A stretch of 64,000 nt of DNA from Micractinium sp. NFX-FRZ (Eukaryota > Chlorophyta > Trebouxiophyceae > Chlorellales > Chlorellaceae): the NCBI GenBank assembly GCA_029339195.1, contig JAPTJF010000320.1:1-64000 (forward strand). The letters are read 5' to 3'. The position numbers were made by a program, and so were the translations under genes. Under the pieces are notes generated by a model. It was not told where the DNA came from, searched no databases, and saw only the letters and a program-made list of their open reading frames with translations. Numbering within the stretch: position 1 is the stretch's first letter; each line of letters starts with the position of its first letter. Positions 22,076-33,758 of this stretch are shown here, one piece after another.

Positions 22076-25008
22076 ATGGCGCCTGCCGCAGGCCCGCGGG
22101 CTGCGCTGGCGGCAGCAGCCTGTGCGCTCGCAGCGCTGGCGGCGGCACCCATCGCCCTAGCTGAGGAGGTGCGTGTGCATGGCATCGTTCACAGCGCGCC
22201 ATGTTCACGTGTGTCACAATCACAACACCGAAACTGTAGTGGCACTACTTGGGCATGCTGGTTTGTGGTATCGGTTGTGTGCTGTCGGGTGGATGGTGGT
22301 GTGAAACGCGCTTGGGGTCCCGAGGGCACAAGAGGGCAAGACCAGCGCATTGCAACTACATTGCAACACAGCATTGTTGGATCAGTTATTATCTGTGCTC
22401 TGGGCTTGCGCTCTATTGTGCCCTTGTCTCGCGCCGCTGGCAGCCCCCCACGCCCCCGCGCGCTCTCTCACCTTGCTGACACAACAGCCCGGCCCCCGCC
22501 CCCGCACCCCGCCTGCCCGCGCAGATCACGCCCGTGTACTTTGGCAACGGCTGCTTCTGGGGGCGCCAGGTCAGCGCCGATGCAGTGCTAGGCCAAACGC
22601 ATGGGCAGAGCGTGTAACTTGCATTGGCAGCTGTCTCGGTGACGGGCCACGGGCAGGGCGCTGTGCTGGCGGCGCTCACCCGCCAGCACAGCCTGCCCAC
22701 CCTGCACCCTGCTCCCACCGCCTGCTCTCCCCACTCACGCCGTCCCTCCCTCCCCGCCTCCCTGCCCTTTCTTCTGGAATGCTTAGTTCGATTATGTGAA
22801 CACCGAAAAGGCGCTGGGCCGGACCAAGCCAGACGACATGAGCGCTGTGGTTGGGTACGCCGGCGGCCGCGCCCCCGTGCCCGCCGCTGCTGGCGGCAAG
22901 GTCTGCTACTACCGCGGGCCCGACGGCACAGGTCGGCTTGAGTCATCCATGCCGGTTGCTGATGAATTGGTCGCTGCGGTGTGTTGTTGTTGGAACGCAA
23001 CAAAACATGCATGTTGTGTTGTGCGGCTAGGGACATGCCGGGCTGGTGCACTGGTGGGTGTGGAACTCGTTTCCCTCCTTGAGCTATCTGGGGCATGCAG
23101 AGACGGCGCAGCCACGCTGCATCCGGCAGCAGCATGCTCCCCCACAACACATGAACATCCCACATTCACCCCCCTGCAGTGTATGAGGACCTGGGCATGC
23201 GGAGACGGTGCAGGCCAGGCTGCAACCCGTAGCAGCATGCTTCCAATCAACCCTCCAACACAACTATTCCCCTGCCCTCACCCCCCTGCAGTGTATGAGG
23301 ACCTGGGGCATGCGGAGACGGTGCACGCCAAGCTGCAACCCGTAGCAGCATGCTTCCACTCAACCCTACACTCAACCCTACCAACACAGCAGTGTCCTGC
23401 ATTTCACCCCCCTGCAGTGTATGAGGACCTGGGGCATGCGGAGACGGTACAGGTGGAGCTGCGGGGAGACCCCGACGCCGCCTCCCGCCAGTTCCGAGCC
23501 TTTGCAGACACCTACTTCAAGCAGGTGGGTGGTAGTCCATGATCGCTTTCAGTGGGTTAATTCAACCCTCCCCCATGGCCGGCACAGTCATGGCTTCTTG
23601 TGCAGACACACACTACAAGCAGGTGGGTGGGTGGCTCCTTCTCATTGCCATGTTCCCTCCAGGGTCACTTCAACCTTCCGCCATGGTCGGCATACAGTAA
23701 CCATGGCTTCGTGTGCAGGCACACACTTCAAGCAAGCGGGCCGCTCTTCATCCTCCTTTCCGTGCCGGCTTCCGCCCTCTTCACACCGACGCAGTATCGT
23801 GTGCAAGAGCGCATGCTGACGCAGCATTGTACCACGCTGCTGCCCGTGCTGTGCAGTTCCGCAAGACTCCCTTTGGCATGATGCGACTGGACCCTCAGGA
23901 TGCCGGGGCAGGTGGGGATGGGTGGGTGGAAAGTTTGGGGGGCAGTATCGGCAGGATGCCGGGGCAGGTGGAGTTGGGTGGAGAGTTGGGGGCTGGCTTG
24001 TATCATGCGGCACCCGCTGCCGGTCACCCATCTTTAAAAAACGTCGGTGGGTATGGAGGAACCCTTAAGGAGGAAGTGTGCCTCAAGAGATGTGCCGCTC
24101 CTCCTGCTGTGCGTGCTGTGCTGTGCTTTGCTGTGCTGCGAATTCCATGCTGCGACTTAGCACCGCGATGCCCCCCGCAAAATGCCGCAGGCTATCGCAA
24201 CGTCATCGGCCTGCCCGGCGGCGTCGACTCCCCCCTCTTCACTATCCTGCAAGAAGCCAACGTGAACAGCATGCGCCTGCTGCCGGGCAGCGGCAACGAG
24301 TACGATGCCAGGTGGGCGGCCAGCTGGCAGGGCAGCAAAGACTGGTGCCCGGCTGGCATGCCAGGCTGGCTGTTGTCTGCTTGCTGTCGCTGAGGGTGGT
24401 CTGCTCAACAACGGAAACCGGAGCAGCTTCTCCTCCTGGCGCACGGTTCAATCACGCCTGCCCACTTCCTTCCCTTCACCTCGGCCCCTCCCGCTTGCCA
24501 GCGCGGCCGCCCGATTCAGGGCGGCAGGTTTGGGTGGCACATGGCGCGTGCTTGCGTGTTTGCCTGCCCACCTCTTGCCCCCTCTCCCCTTTTCCCCCCT
24601 GCCAGCAGCGGCCGCCCGACCGAGGGTGATGAGTTCAACACGGTGTGGATCCTGGACAGCAACGCACTAGGGTTCAACCGCGCGGAGCGGTACCACCAGT
24701 TCCACAACGGCATTGGTGAGGGGGAGGGGTGAGGGGGGTCTGACAGTGGGTGTGCAGAGATTGGGGTTTTGAGGTCGGGAAACAGAGGCTGCCCCCCCGC
24801 GTTCTCGGCATATTCGGCAGAGCATGGCATTCTCGCCCCCGTGCGCCACCTCACCCTTGCACTACCCAGAGCACTCCACCACTACCGCCTCCTACATCTC
24901 CTTGCAGGCGAGGCCTTCCCCAAGAGCTACACCCGCGACCTGCGGCAGGCCATGGAGGCCACTGGCAAGATCGACCCCACCGGCTGCCCCGAGTACGTCT
25001 TCTTCTGA
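22076..25008 (+). CDS. MSRA: Peptide-methionine (S)-S-oxide reductase MsrA
   Basis: Repairs oxidised methionine in proteins by reducing the S-epimer of methionine sulfoxide. Eight exons (22076-22168, 22525-22569, 22787-22931, 23418-23524, 23857-23911, 24191-24311, 24606-24715, 24908-25008) close to 258 residues. The catalytic GCFWG lies near residues 39-43. Conserved blocks VGYAGG, FRKTPFG and YHQFHNGIGE follow. The first 30 residues form a hydrophobic Ala/Leu-rich signal ending ALAEE, so the enzyme is secreted, lumenal or plastid-targeted rather than cytosolic. Further cysteines sit in KVCYY and near the end in GCPEYVFF and could act as resolving residues. Introns are crowded with echoes of exons 4, 5 and 7. 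Confidence 0.92.
23080..23460 (+). repeat. Four head copies of MsrA exon 4
   Basis: CCCCCTGCAG plus about 40 bases of exon 4 (reading VYEDLGHAETV) starts at 23180, 23292 and, for the true exon, 23418, spaced 112 and 126 bp. A more diverged copy without its first bases lies at about 23084-23125. The linkers between copies are also alike, so the array is young. Confidence 0.92.
23497..23745 (+). repeat. Tail copies of MsrA exon 4
   Basis: The end of exon 4, coding ADTYFKQ plus GTGGGTGG, is copied at about 23603-23632 with an intact donor, and again at about 23717-23742 where the donor is lost. Spacing is about 107-112 bp. Confidence 0.85.
23895..23972 (+). repeat. Tail copy of MsrA exon 5
   Basis: The last 16 or so bases of exon 5 with the GTGG donor (about 23897-23916) recur at about 23953-23972, 56 bp downstream in the intron. 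Confidence 0.85.
24490..24530 (+). repeat. Head copy of MsrA exon 7
   Basis: TTGCCAG followed by GCGGCCGCCCGA at 24496-24514 matches the true exon 7 start (24606) about 106 bp downstream, then diverges. Confidence 0.7.
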
Positions 25009-26128
25009 GTGAGAGGGGGCCAGCTGGCGCTGGTTGGCGCCTGACGTGGCACCACGTCACCCCACCCGCCCTCTCGGCACTGCTGGCTGGCAGAGCGTCC
25101 CAGGACGATTTCCTGCCAGAAGGCTGCTTCCTGGCAGCCCCTGTTTTGTTCATATTTCATCCATCCGTCCCTGCGCCAGCCTCTGCTTGCACGCTGCGGC
25201 CACTGCCCACTGGCCTGTGTGCCCTGCACCACCACCCCCAAACACACGACACCTTCCGCCCTCCTTCTGTGCGCGTTGCGACAAGCAGCGCTGCGGTTTT
25301 GAAAATGACCCCCTCGCCTGGCCCGATCTGATACTGATTCTGTACCCCCAGCAGCGCTGCAATCCGTTACTGTCAGAGAGCAAACAGAGCGGCAGTCTTC
25401 ACAGGGCAGGCCGGAAAGGAGTGAAAGCGGCTGCGGCTCAGCTTGCGACAGGCAAACGAGTGGAAGCGGCTGCCTACAAGCAGCAGGCAGCTCCGGGCCT
25501 CTGGGCAGCGGCGGGCGCCGCCTGGCACAAGAGGGGCATGAAAGGGGGGAGAGGTGCAACGCCCTTGGAGCAGGGAAAAGGCACAGGCAAGGGGAAAGGC
25601 ACAGCAGGCGGGGCAAAAGGGTTTCTAAAAGATAGGGGGTACGTACAAGGGCAGGCAAAGGAGGGGGAGCGGGGGGCAGCGGCAGCAACAGCAGCCGCGG
25701 CTGCACAAGGGGATGCCATGTGTTTGCTGTTTGGGCAGGGTGGCAGCTGCCAGGCGACCAGGGCCTGCCTGCCTACGTACATTAGACTAGCGGGTGGAAT
25801 ATGATGAGCACAAGCAACGAGGAGGAGCAGGAAGGAAGGGGTGTGTCGTGTGTGAAGGGTAGAAAGGTGCTGGATCGCGGGGAGGGCAACCGCGCGAGCT
25901 GGCTGGCTGGCTGGCGTTCTAGTATGGACAGGGTGCGTCGGGGTGAGACAAGGCGTCCTGGAGCAGAATGCCCTGCCTGCCGCATGGGCAGGGCCAACTT
26001 GAGATCAGAGGGGCGAGGAGGTTCAAGGAGGTTCAAGAGCTGGGGCAGCGGGCACGGCGCAGGGCGTTGACGCCGCGCCTCAACGCTGCACGTTTGCTCT
26101 GCAAGCCGCCCGCCCGCGGCTGGCCCGC
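25009..26128. other. convergent 3' region
   Basis: 1.1 kb between the MsrA stop and the DUF1664 stop. No exon is supported. An open minus-strand frame (26095-25782) could serve as a last exon of the DUF1664 gene if the GTGAGC at its stop were used as a donor, but it has no domain signal. Confidence 0.45.
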
Positions 26129-28630
26129 TCACCAGCCGCTGTCGCCGTAGACGCCGGAGCTGCTGCCGGCGCCGCCCACCTCCACAGAGGACGGGTGGGT
26201 CACAGCGTAGGACACACCCGCGGGGGGCAGCCCGTATGTGACGACAGACGGCGGCGCATCGGACACCGAGACCGTCTTGCGAGGCATGGCGGCCACAGGC
26301 GGCCGCCCGCTGACGCCCGCGCTGCCCAGCAGGAAGGGCCCGGGCGCGGGGCGCTCCGGACTCGCGTTCTCGTCGCGCCCCCGTGCGCCTGCGGCGGCCG
26401 AGGAGGACTGCACGCGGCGGATGCCGGCGGGGCCGGTGCCGCTGGCTGGCAGCAGGCTCTCCAGGCCCTGCGGGGGGCAGGGCGGGGCAGGGCAGGGCGG
26501 GGCGGGAAACACCAGTGTCAGCAGGTTGTTTGAACAGACGGTCAGCAGCCAGAAGCAGCAGCGTCTCGGTTGCTGGTACGTTGCCCTCCGTAAGCCAGCA
26601 CATCACCTGCCAGCGACATTCCAGGGCGCACAACACAACAGAGGCAGTCCTCCGCCCCGCACCCCCCTCTCCGCCCTGCCCAACCCGCCTGCCAGCCCAC
26701 CCCGTCCAGCCGGGCCCCGCTACTGCCGCACCTGCAGGCGCTGCTCGCTGGCGGAGGCCCACACCGGGTGCTGCTGCGTGTACTCGATGAGCTCAACCTT
26801 GGAGGGGATGTTGGAGCCTGCCATCAGCTCGCTGCCAGGAAGGGAGAGGGGCGGGAAAGGAAGGAAGGTGAGGCCGGGTGGGTGGGTGGGCAGTGAACAC
26901 CACAACACAGCCTCTGTGCCTCAGTCTTGGAGCCAAGGTTCAGGTTTGTCGAGGCGCTCACCTCCCAGCCCCCTGCACCAGCCTCACACCATCCCCAGCA
27001 CCCCCTGCTGCCCCCACACCCTGCCACAGCCACACAACGGCCTGCCACCCTTGCAAAGCACAGCCTGCACACCTCCCCACGCCCTGCCAGTGCTGAGCAA
27101 GTCGTGACCCTTGATGCAGAGAATACATCATGTTTGTGAGAGGAACAGGCAGTGCGCCGCCTGTCCTCCCAGGCCCCAGCCAGTGCCTGCCGCCCAGCAT
27201 GAACGCCCCTCTCACCTGACGGCTTTGCACAGCACGTAGATGCCGTGGTTGGCGTGCCGCTGGTTGACCCCCACCTCCGCCATGCTCGCCTCCAGGTCCA
27301 TCACAACAGCGTGCACCTGCGCCAGGGGGACAACAGGGTGCAGCATTGGGTGAGGATGTGAATCACTCGCCAGCTCAGCAAAGGGCTGAAGGGTGCTTTG
27401 TGTCAAGGGGCTGGAGCAGGTCAGACTCGTGAGGGTCACGTGACGAAGAGAGAGCTCGAAAACAACAGCCCATCACTCCCAGCACACACGGCATGTGTGG
27501 CTTGTGGGCATGAGACACGGGGCTGGGCGCCGGCACAGCTGCATGCCCTGCACGCCACGGCGCGAGCTCCTGCCGGGCCGCCCACCAGCCTGCCCGCCCG
27601 TGCGCACCTGCCCCACTTGCCCCCGCGTGTGCTCCACGTCGCGCCCCACCCCCGCCAGCGCCGCCTGCATCTCCGCCTGCGCCCCCAGCATCTCCTCCTG
27701 CCGCCGCATCAGGGCGGCAATGCGCTCCTGCAGCTTGGCTTTGACGTCCGCCACCCGCATGCCCAGCTGCTCCAGGCCTGCAGACGGGCATGAGGGGTGG
27801 AGTGGGGCAGGGAACATGTGGGGAAGAGACGACGGGCACGGGCCCCAGTGGGGGTGGGGAGGGATGTGGCCGGTGCGTGCCGGCAGAGGTGCCGCCATTT
27901 GAAATTCTTGCTCCTCGGCATCTGTGCTCAAAACACCACAGCTGCGTATTCCCCAGTGGCGCCGCCGTTGCTGCTGCTGCCATTCCGATCCTGCCCAGCA
28001 CCCAGCAACGCATGCGCACACCTGCCTGCCGCAGCATGTGCCCACCTAGCGACCAGCACCCACCTGTCGACACCTGGGCTAGCCCCTCCTTGAGGCCGCG
28101 CCGCGTGGCGAAAAACATGTCCCCAAACGTCCACCCCTTGAGCACCCGGTAGTAGATTACTACCGCCAGCACAGCGCCTGCAGCGCCGTACAGCACGTAA
28201 CTGCCGCTGCCGCTCTGGTTGCCGCCCGTGTGCACCACCGTCACGGGCTGCTGCTTGGAGACGGCCAGCTGGCGCGACAGGTCCTCCACCTGTGGGTGGT
28301 TCGCAGTGCAGGCGGTGGGGGTCAGGTGGTGGGCATTGAGTCACTGCAAGGCAGAGTGCCTGGACCTGCCAAGCAAGGCAAGGGAAGAAGCAGATGCACC
28401 ATTGCCAAAGGGCGGCGTCTGCCGCCGCGGCCACCCGGCCCGCCCGCCACCCGCCCTCTCACCATTCGCTGCAGCTGCTCCAGCTCGCGCCCCATGGGCG
28501 CATTGCTGCTCGTGCCGCCGGGCCGCGGCCCCCACACCAGCTCCTTCATATAGTCCTGAACAATCTCCGGCTTCAGGTAAACGGTGGCGCCCGCCGCGCC
28601 CATCCCCGCGCCCAGCACGCTTCGCGACAT
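26129..28630 (-). CDS. DUF1664 family membrane protein
   Basis: Resembles the plant DUF1664 family, whose role is unknown. Six exons (28630-28463, 28289-28064, 27777-27608, 27316-27216, 26831-26732, 26467-26129) close to 367 residues. A membrane span (YVLYGAAGAVLAVVIYY, about residues 86-102) is followed by the conserved GWTFGDMFFATRRG block, then a long coiled coil (about 118-200) coded by exons 3 and 4. Exon 1 has a short glycine-rich hydrophobic start that could be a targeting signal. The Ser/Pro-rich C terminus is variable. The TGA overlaps a GTGAGC donor-like site, so an alternative longer C terminus is possible. I saw no echoes in its introns, in contrast to most neighbours. Confidence 0.85.
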
Positions 28631-29216
28631 GGCCAGTGGAGCTGTCAGCGCTCAGCGAGGGGGCGTAGGCCCGCCGGCGGTCCCTTCCTCTCTGCGCGCA
28701 AGAGCGGCAGCTGGGGCACCCTAACGCTGAGCAGGGCGGTTTGGAGGCGGTGTGCAGCAACTGTAAAGGTAAGCAAATGACAGCTGTGAATGCGGCAGCG
28801 CCTGTTGGAGGGAGGCCATGTGACGCGACGCGCAGCACGGCGGCCGCGCGGGCAGGCGCCACTTGCCAACCCCTGCACCTCGCAGGTGCTTCTGCCTGTG
28901 TGCATCCCACACAAACATTATCGCATCCCCCAATTGGATATTAAGGTTTGGGGGAGCTGCCAAGCGACCTGAGGCAGCCTACTATATCCCTCCAACCTGC
29001 CTCCGTGCCGCGCTGCACCGCGCCAGCTCCGATTGGCGTCTCAGGCCCTCCCTAGAGTACTGGCGGTCGTTTAAAGGAGAAGACCGAGTGAACATCATCG
29101 GCAGGTTTGTGGATTATGCAGAAAAACAGTAGGCACTCGAGCGTCCTGTGCAGTTCTGCCCAGCTCAGCACAATGACAGACGCCCCTCACGAGGGCCTTC
29201 CTACTCGGGCCCCGAC
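28631..29216. promoter_or_regulatory. Region upstream of DUF1664 gene
   Basis: Holds the promoter of the DUF1664 gene (start 28630) and the 3' region of the ankyrin-type gene (stop 29217), both on the minus strand. No coding exon seen. Confidence 0.45.
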
Positions 29217-32200
29217 TCACAGCCACTCGTGCAGTGCGTGCGCCGCCAGCTGCAGCACCCGGTGCAGCAAAGGCTCTGGCAGGCTGCCCAAAAGCTGCAC
29301 AGCAGGCGCCCCCTTCTTTGGCCTCTGCCTCTGCTGTGCCGCCGCCGTGAGCAGCACGGCCCGAGCGGCCTCCCGGAACCTGGGTGGGTACAGGGCATGG
29401 GTGGCGGGGCTCCAATCCAGCGCTGCTGCCTCCCAGGTGTAGAGCTGCCGCCGGCGGCTGCACAATGGTGTGAAGGGGGCGACCGCGTAACAGAAAGAGG
29501 ATCAGGTTGAAGCAGGTTTGGAATCAGTGCCCGGCAGCAGTCTTGCTGCCGTGGGGCTCATCCTGTGGAAGCACTGGACAAAGTGGACTGTAGAGACCTT
29601 GTCTGCAAGACCCGGCTTTGCAGGCATGACGCACATTGGCCCCACTCCCCATCTGCTACACCTCACCTGCTGTCGCCCGCAATGCCCAGGTCTTCAGCCA
29701 GGCCGGGAAAGCGCTCCACCACCCGCCGCATCTCATGTGCTGAATAGCCAGCACGTCGCAGCACCAGGACGCACTGCAGGGCATAAAGTGAAGGAGGGCT
29801 AAAGCTCACAATACTCAGACACGAGTGTTGTGCATGGAAAGGCAAGTACATACAGGCATAAAGGGAAAGTGGGCTTCCTCCAGAGGGGAGGGAAGTGGGA
29901 GGAGAGCAGTAGGCCATGCCGTGGTGACATCACGCATAGCACGGCACGCCAAAGGCTGATGAGGCTAGCGCTGGCTGGCAGGCATATTCTGCAGGCAACC
30001 CGGCCTGCAGGATCCTCCGGAGTGCTGCCCGGTGAGAGCGGCCAACAATGCACAACACGGCCTCACCTCCTCATGCTCACGGCAGCCGCGCTCAGACAAT
30101 CTTGCAGGCCTCACTAGCATGGAGCACAGGAGGCTCCAGTTTGCGAGCCACATCTTGGCCTGCCTAGCCCAGTCCCACTGCTGGTGATCAGGAGCATTAG
30201 GCGGGGGCGGGGCCTGCCACCACGGCTGCTCCTCCAGCGCCAGCTGCCCCAGATCAGGGGCCGGCGGATGGCCCGCATGCACCAGCCGCCGACGATCCTG
30301 CAGCTGCCGCCAACGCTCCTGCAGCTGCGGCAGCCGCTGCAGCATCTGCTCCTCAGGCGGCGTGCCACACCAGTGCAGCAGCTGCGCCAGCGCCCGCGGC
30401 GTTCGCCGCTCTGCCGCTTTGAGGACCGCCTCCACGTGTGCTGCGGGAGCCGCTGCTGCCAGCAGGCGGGCAGCCTCCCATTGCTCCGTCTCCACGGTCG
30501 TCAACCAGAGCGGGGCATAGACGCGGCAGCGGCCCTGATCTATTATTGCCAGGGCTGCGCCAAATGCCAGCAGCTGCTGCACTGCCCGCAAATTCTTGCG
30601 GGCTACTGCCGCGTCCAATGCAATGCGAAGCGCGTGTTCGGGCTCGCGACGCAGGGCGCCTTCGCCGCCACCCACTGCTGCTGCGAATGCCAGGCCCACT
30701 GCGTCTCCTGCTGCAGATGCCCGCCCCAGTTGAGGCCCTCTGACGGCGGCCTGCACAGCCTCCAGCCGCTGCAAGAAGTGGTCCAGCACCTGGGGCTGGC
30801 TCAAAACTAGGGCGGCGCGCACGGCATGCAGGAGCTGGCAGACGCTCATGCCCTGCACAGATGACAAATGCTGGTTGCCGCTGCTGCCGCTGCCGCCAAG
30901 TTGGGAGCCGCCCGCTACGCCAGCTGCCTGCTGCTGCTGCTGGTCGCGACGCAGCACGGCTGCCAGCATCAGCGCGCCTGCCCGGCGGCTGGACTTGGAA
31001 TGCTCATCATATTTGAAAAGAGCAAAAGTTGACGAGGGGCGCGTTTCCCGAGCCAGTTGAACACAGTGGATCCATCCCTGCGTAAGGGGTGAGTTGCGCA
31101 GGCGGCCATGATCCCGACTAGTTGACAAGAGGAAGATGTTTGACTGCAAAGTTTGACTGAAGACGTTTGACTGCAGCTGATGTCACTGATGGTGCGACCA
31201 CACACAATTGGAAACCGAGAAAATGGTGCTGACTTGAGCAATCATGACAGCAACCAGAAGAAGGGCATCAGGCACAGGCATGCAATAAGCCCTGTTGAGT
31301 ACGTGCACTCACCACAGTCCAGCAGCACGTGCACAACCCGCCAGCGATCTTGAGCTGCTGCCTCCAACAGCGCCTTATAAGCCACATCCATGGCACTCCC
31401 CTCTATCAGGCCACGCACTGCTGTGCTGCCCCCAGGCGCTGGCGTCGGGGCTGCACTGCCCCGTGCTTCTACAGTTGATGCTGCGGGGCTCACATCCGTT
31501 GCCTGGCCCGGCTGAGATGCGGCGGTAGCAGCCTGTGCAGCCTCCAGCCGCAGCAGGAAGTGGTCGAGTGCCTGCAGGTGGTTCAGCCGCAGCGCGGCAA
31601 GCACGGCGTGCAAAACCTGGTGGGTGTTCAGGCCCTGCACAGCTGCTGGCTGCTGACTGCCGCGGCCGCTCCCGCTGCCTCGGCTGATGCCGTCACTGCC
31701 TCGAGCGCTGCCGGCCTGCTGCGCCTGCTGCGCCTGCTGTGCCTGCTGCTGCTGGCAGTCATGCTGGAGCAGGGCATCGAGCATCAGCCGTCCAGCGCAG
31801 CGGCAGAACGCGCTGCCGTGCTCAGCCACGCTCAACAGTGGCGTCCGGCTGGGATTGACTGTGAGCTCTAGAGGATCCACCCCTGCATGCATGGGCATTA
31901 TTGCAACAAAAGAAACGCAGGTGGGGGGCTGCGCGGGAACAGCGGCTGCTTGCGCTGGCGGCCGTGGGGGTGCCTTGTGGGGAGCAGGCCAGGTGGGCAT
32001 CAGGCGCCAACCCACCGTGCTGCAGCAGCTGCTGCACCAGCTGCAGGCGCTGCTCCATGGAGGCTGAGCAGCGCTCCACCAGCAAGAAGGGCGTCGCGTG
32101 CAATGTGCAGGGCCTGCTGGGGGCAGTAAGAAGCGCCAGCAGTGCACGGAGGCTGCCGAGGCGCATCGCCAGGCTGCGCGGGGGCAACATGTGGGGTGGA

Positions 32201-32841
32201 GGAAGTGAGGGATAATTGCGGTGCGCCGAGTCGGACGGTTTGAAAAGGCTGGGCAAGTCTGATACTTTGGGAAAGGAGGCAAGCAGGCAGCAGGTGCGCT
32301 GAAAGACCGGAGTGTGGCCCACCTTAGCGCAGTGGGTGCCCACTTGCACTCTAAAAGAGCCCTCCAATCGAGGGAAGCCCCCGCAGCGATGTCCAGGCTC
32401 TGCTCCAGGGGATGCACGGGCACATGCCGAGAAGGGGCGCAAGGTGATGTGCGTGATGTGCAACACACACATGCGGGTGGGGAGGTCGATTTAGGGGGGC
32501 GCCAGCCACAGGCAGGCAGGGAGGTCAATCAAGCCGGGGGCCCGACAAACCATGCGTTGCCACACCAGGCCGAGAGCGCGCACCTCCCATGCAGTCCCGC
32601 CAGGTATCTCGCTGTCCACAACTCCTGCGCTGCACAGGGCCGCCACCACCTCTCCGTCGTCAGCCAGCACAGCCGCCAGCAGCGGCGTGACCCCACGGCA
32701 GCAGGTGGCGGCGGCTGCCGCTGCCGGGTCCTGCTGCACGAGATGCACCGCCCGCTGCGTGTCGCCGCTGAGGATTGAGGCGATGAGTGGGTGCCTCTCC
32801 GCGAAGCGCGCCCGCAGACGGGCGGAGGGGTCGGCCGCCAT
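29217..32841 (-). CDS. Ankyrin-type repeat protein with duplicated module
   Basis: Seven exons (32841-32584, 32399-32323, 32173-32016, 31882-31313, 30977-30067, 29773-29667, 29457-29217) keep phase and give about 773 residues. The N terminus has degenerate ankyrin-like repeats (RGVTPLLAAVLADDGEVVAAL; ATPFLLVERC). Exons 4 and 5 each code a related module: LxxxxLxxD, a Gln/Gly-rich linker, then QLLHAVRAALVLSQPQVLDHFL in one and HQVLHAVLAALRLNHLQALDHF in the other. The end has LDWSPATHALYPPRF and an F-box-like LGSLPEPLLHRVLQLAA, a layout seen in other algal ankyrin proteins that may recruit ubiquitin ligase. The start of exon 5 is uncertain: homologous but out-of-frame sequence lies just upstream. 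Confidence 0.7.
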
Positions 32842-33758
32842 CGGTACTTGTAAGCCTTCAAGGCTCTTCAAAAACTGCCAGTAGGTGTGAGGATTCTAGG
32901 GTCGGATCGAAGGCGCCCCCAGACTGTTGTGCCGTGGACTTGGTAATCCCGCCAGCGCAGCGTGCGCAGCAGGAGGGGGTGCGGGCGAGAGTGAGCATGC
33001 GGGGGCAGTAAGGAGGTAAAGATTGTTATTTTTTTGTCTGTCGTTTTCCTTGAGCATTACCCATTGAAGGTTGGCTTACAACTTCACAAACCACTAGCAC
33101 CGTGTATGAGACGCTGCAACAGCGTCGTCAAGCCGCCCCCAGCACCTGCATCCCCGCCTTCGCTGTCTCCTTCTCCTATGTAACGCTATAGGAAGTATGC
33201 TTCCTACGTAGCGCCTTGTCCAGTAAAACTTGACTCAGGGAGGAGGGCAAGTAAGGCGAAGCAAGCGCTGGTTTGTGTGTGTGCCATGCTTTCCTAGTCC
33301 CGCTGAGTCGGCGCGCTTAGCGCACACAGCATGCGTCCCCAGATCCTTGGTGCGAGCCAAGAAGGCACAGCTGCTTGCTTCTGCACTGTCTCGGCTATTT
33401 GGAACACCGCGCAGGGCTGTTTCCAGACGCTTCACACTGCGCAGTCCTCAGCCGGCGTCCCGACCCACCCTCACCCGGCCCCCTAGGTGCTACAGAGCCA
33501 AGGGCAGCACCAAGCGCCAAGGGTGCAGCCTTGGACGGCGTGCGGCCCTCTGCAACATCCAAGATTCCCTCGCTGCACTACCGCCGCTGCCAGTCAGGTA
33601 CCGCCGCTTAAAGCACAGTTGCTGCAAACGCCTTAAGCGGCACGCCGCACAAGCCAATGAAAGCCTTTGATTGAGCACTCACTCTGTCGCTCTGCAGGCC
33701 ACAGCTTGTGCTGTTGAGGTCGCGTTAGCCAACCTTGATTCTTGGACATGGGAAGGCC
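32842..33758. promoter_or_regulatory. Divergent intergenic region with hairpin
   Basis: About 0.9 kb between two divergent genes, less GC-rich around 33010-33240 than its surroundings. A short palindrome, GGAAG-TATG-CTTCC, extends outward with GCTA and TAGC near 33185-33212. No exon is supported. Confidence 0.4.

Noticed and set aside
25782..26095. Extra last exon for the DUF1664 gene
   Set aside because: The TGA lies in a GTGAGC donor-like context and a downstream acceptor exists, but the added peptide is low-complexity and unlike the family. Kept only as a note.
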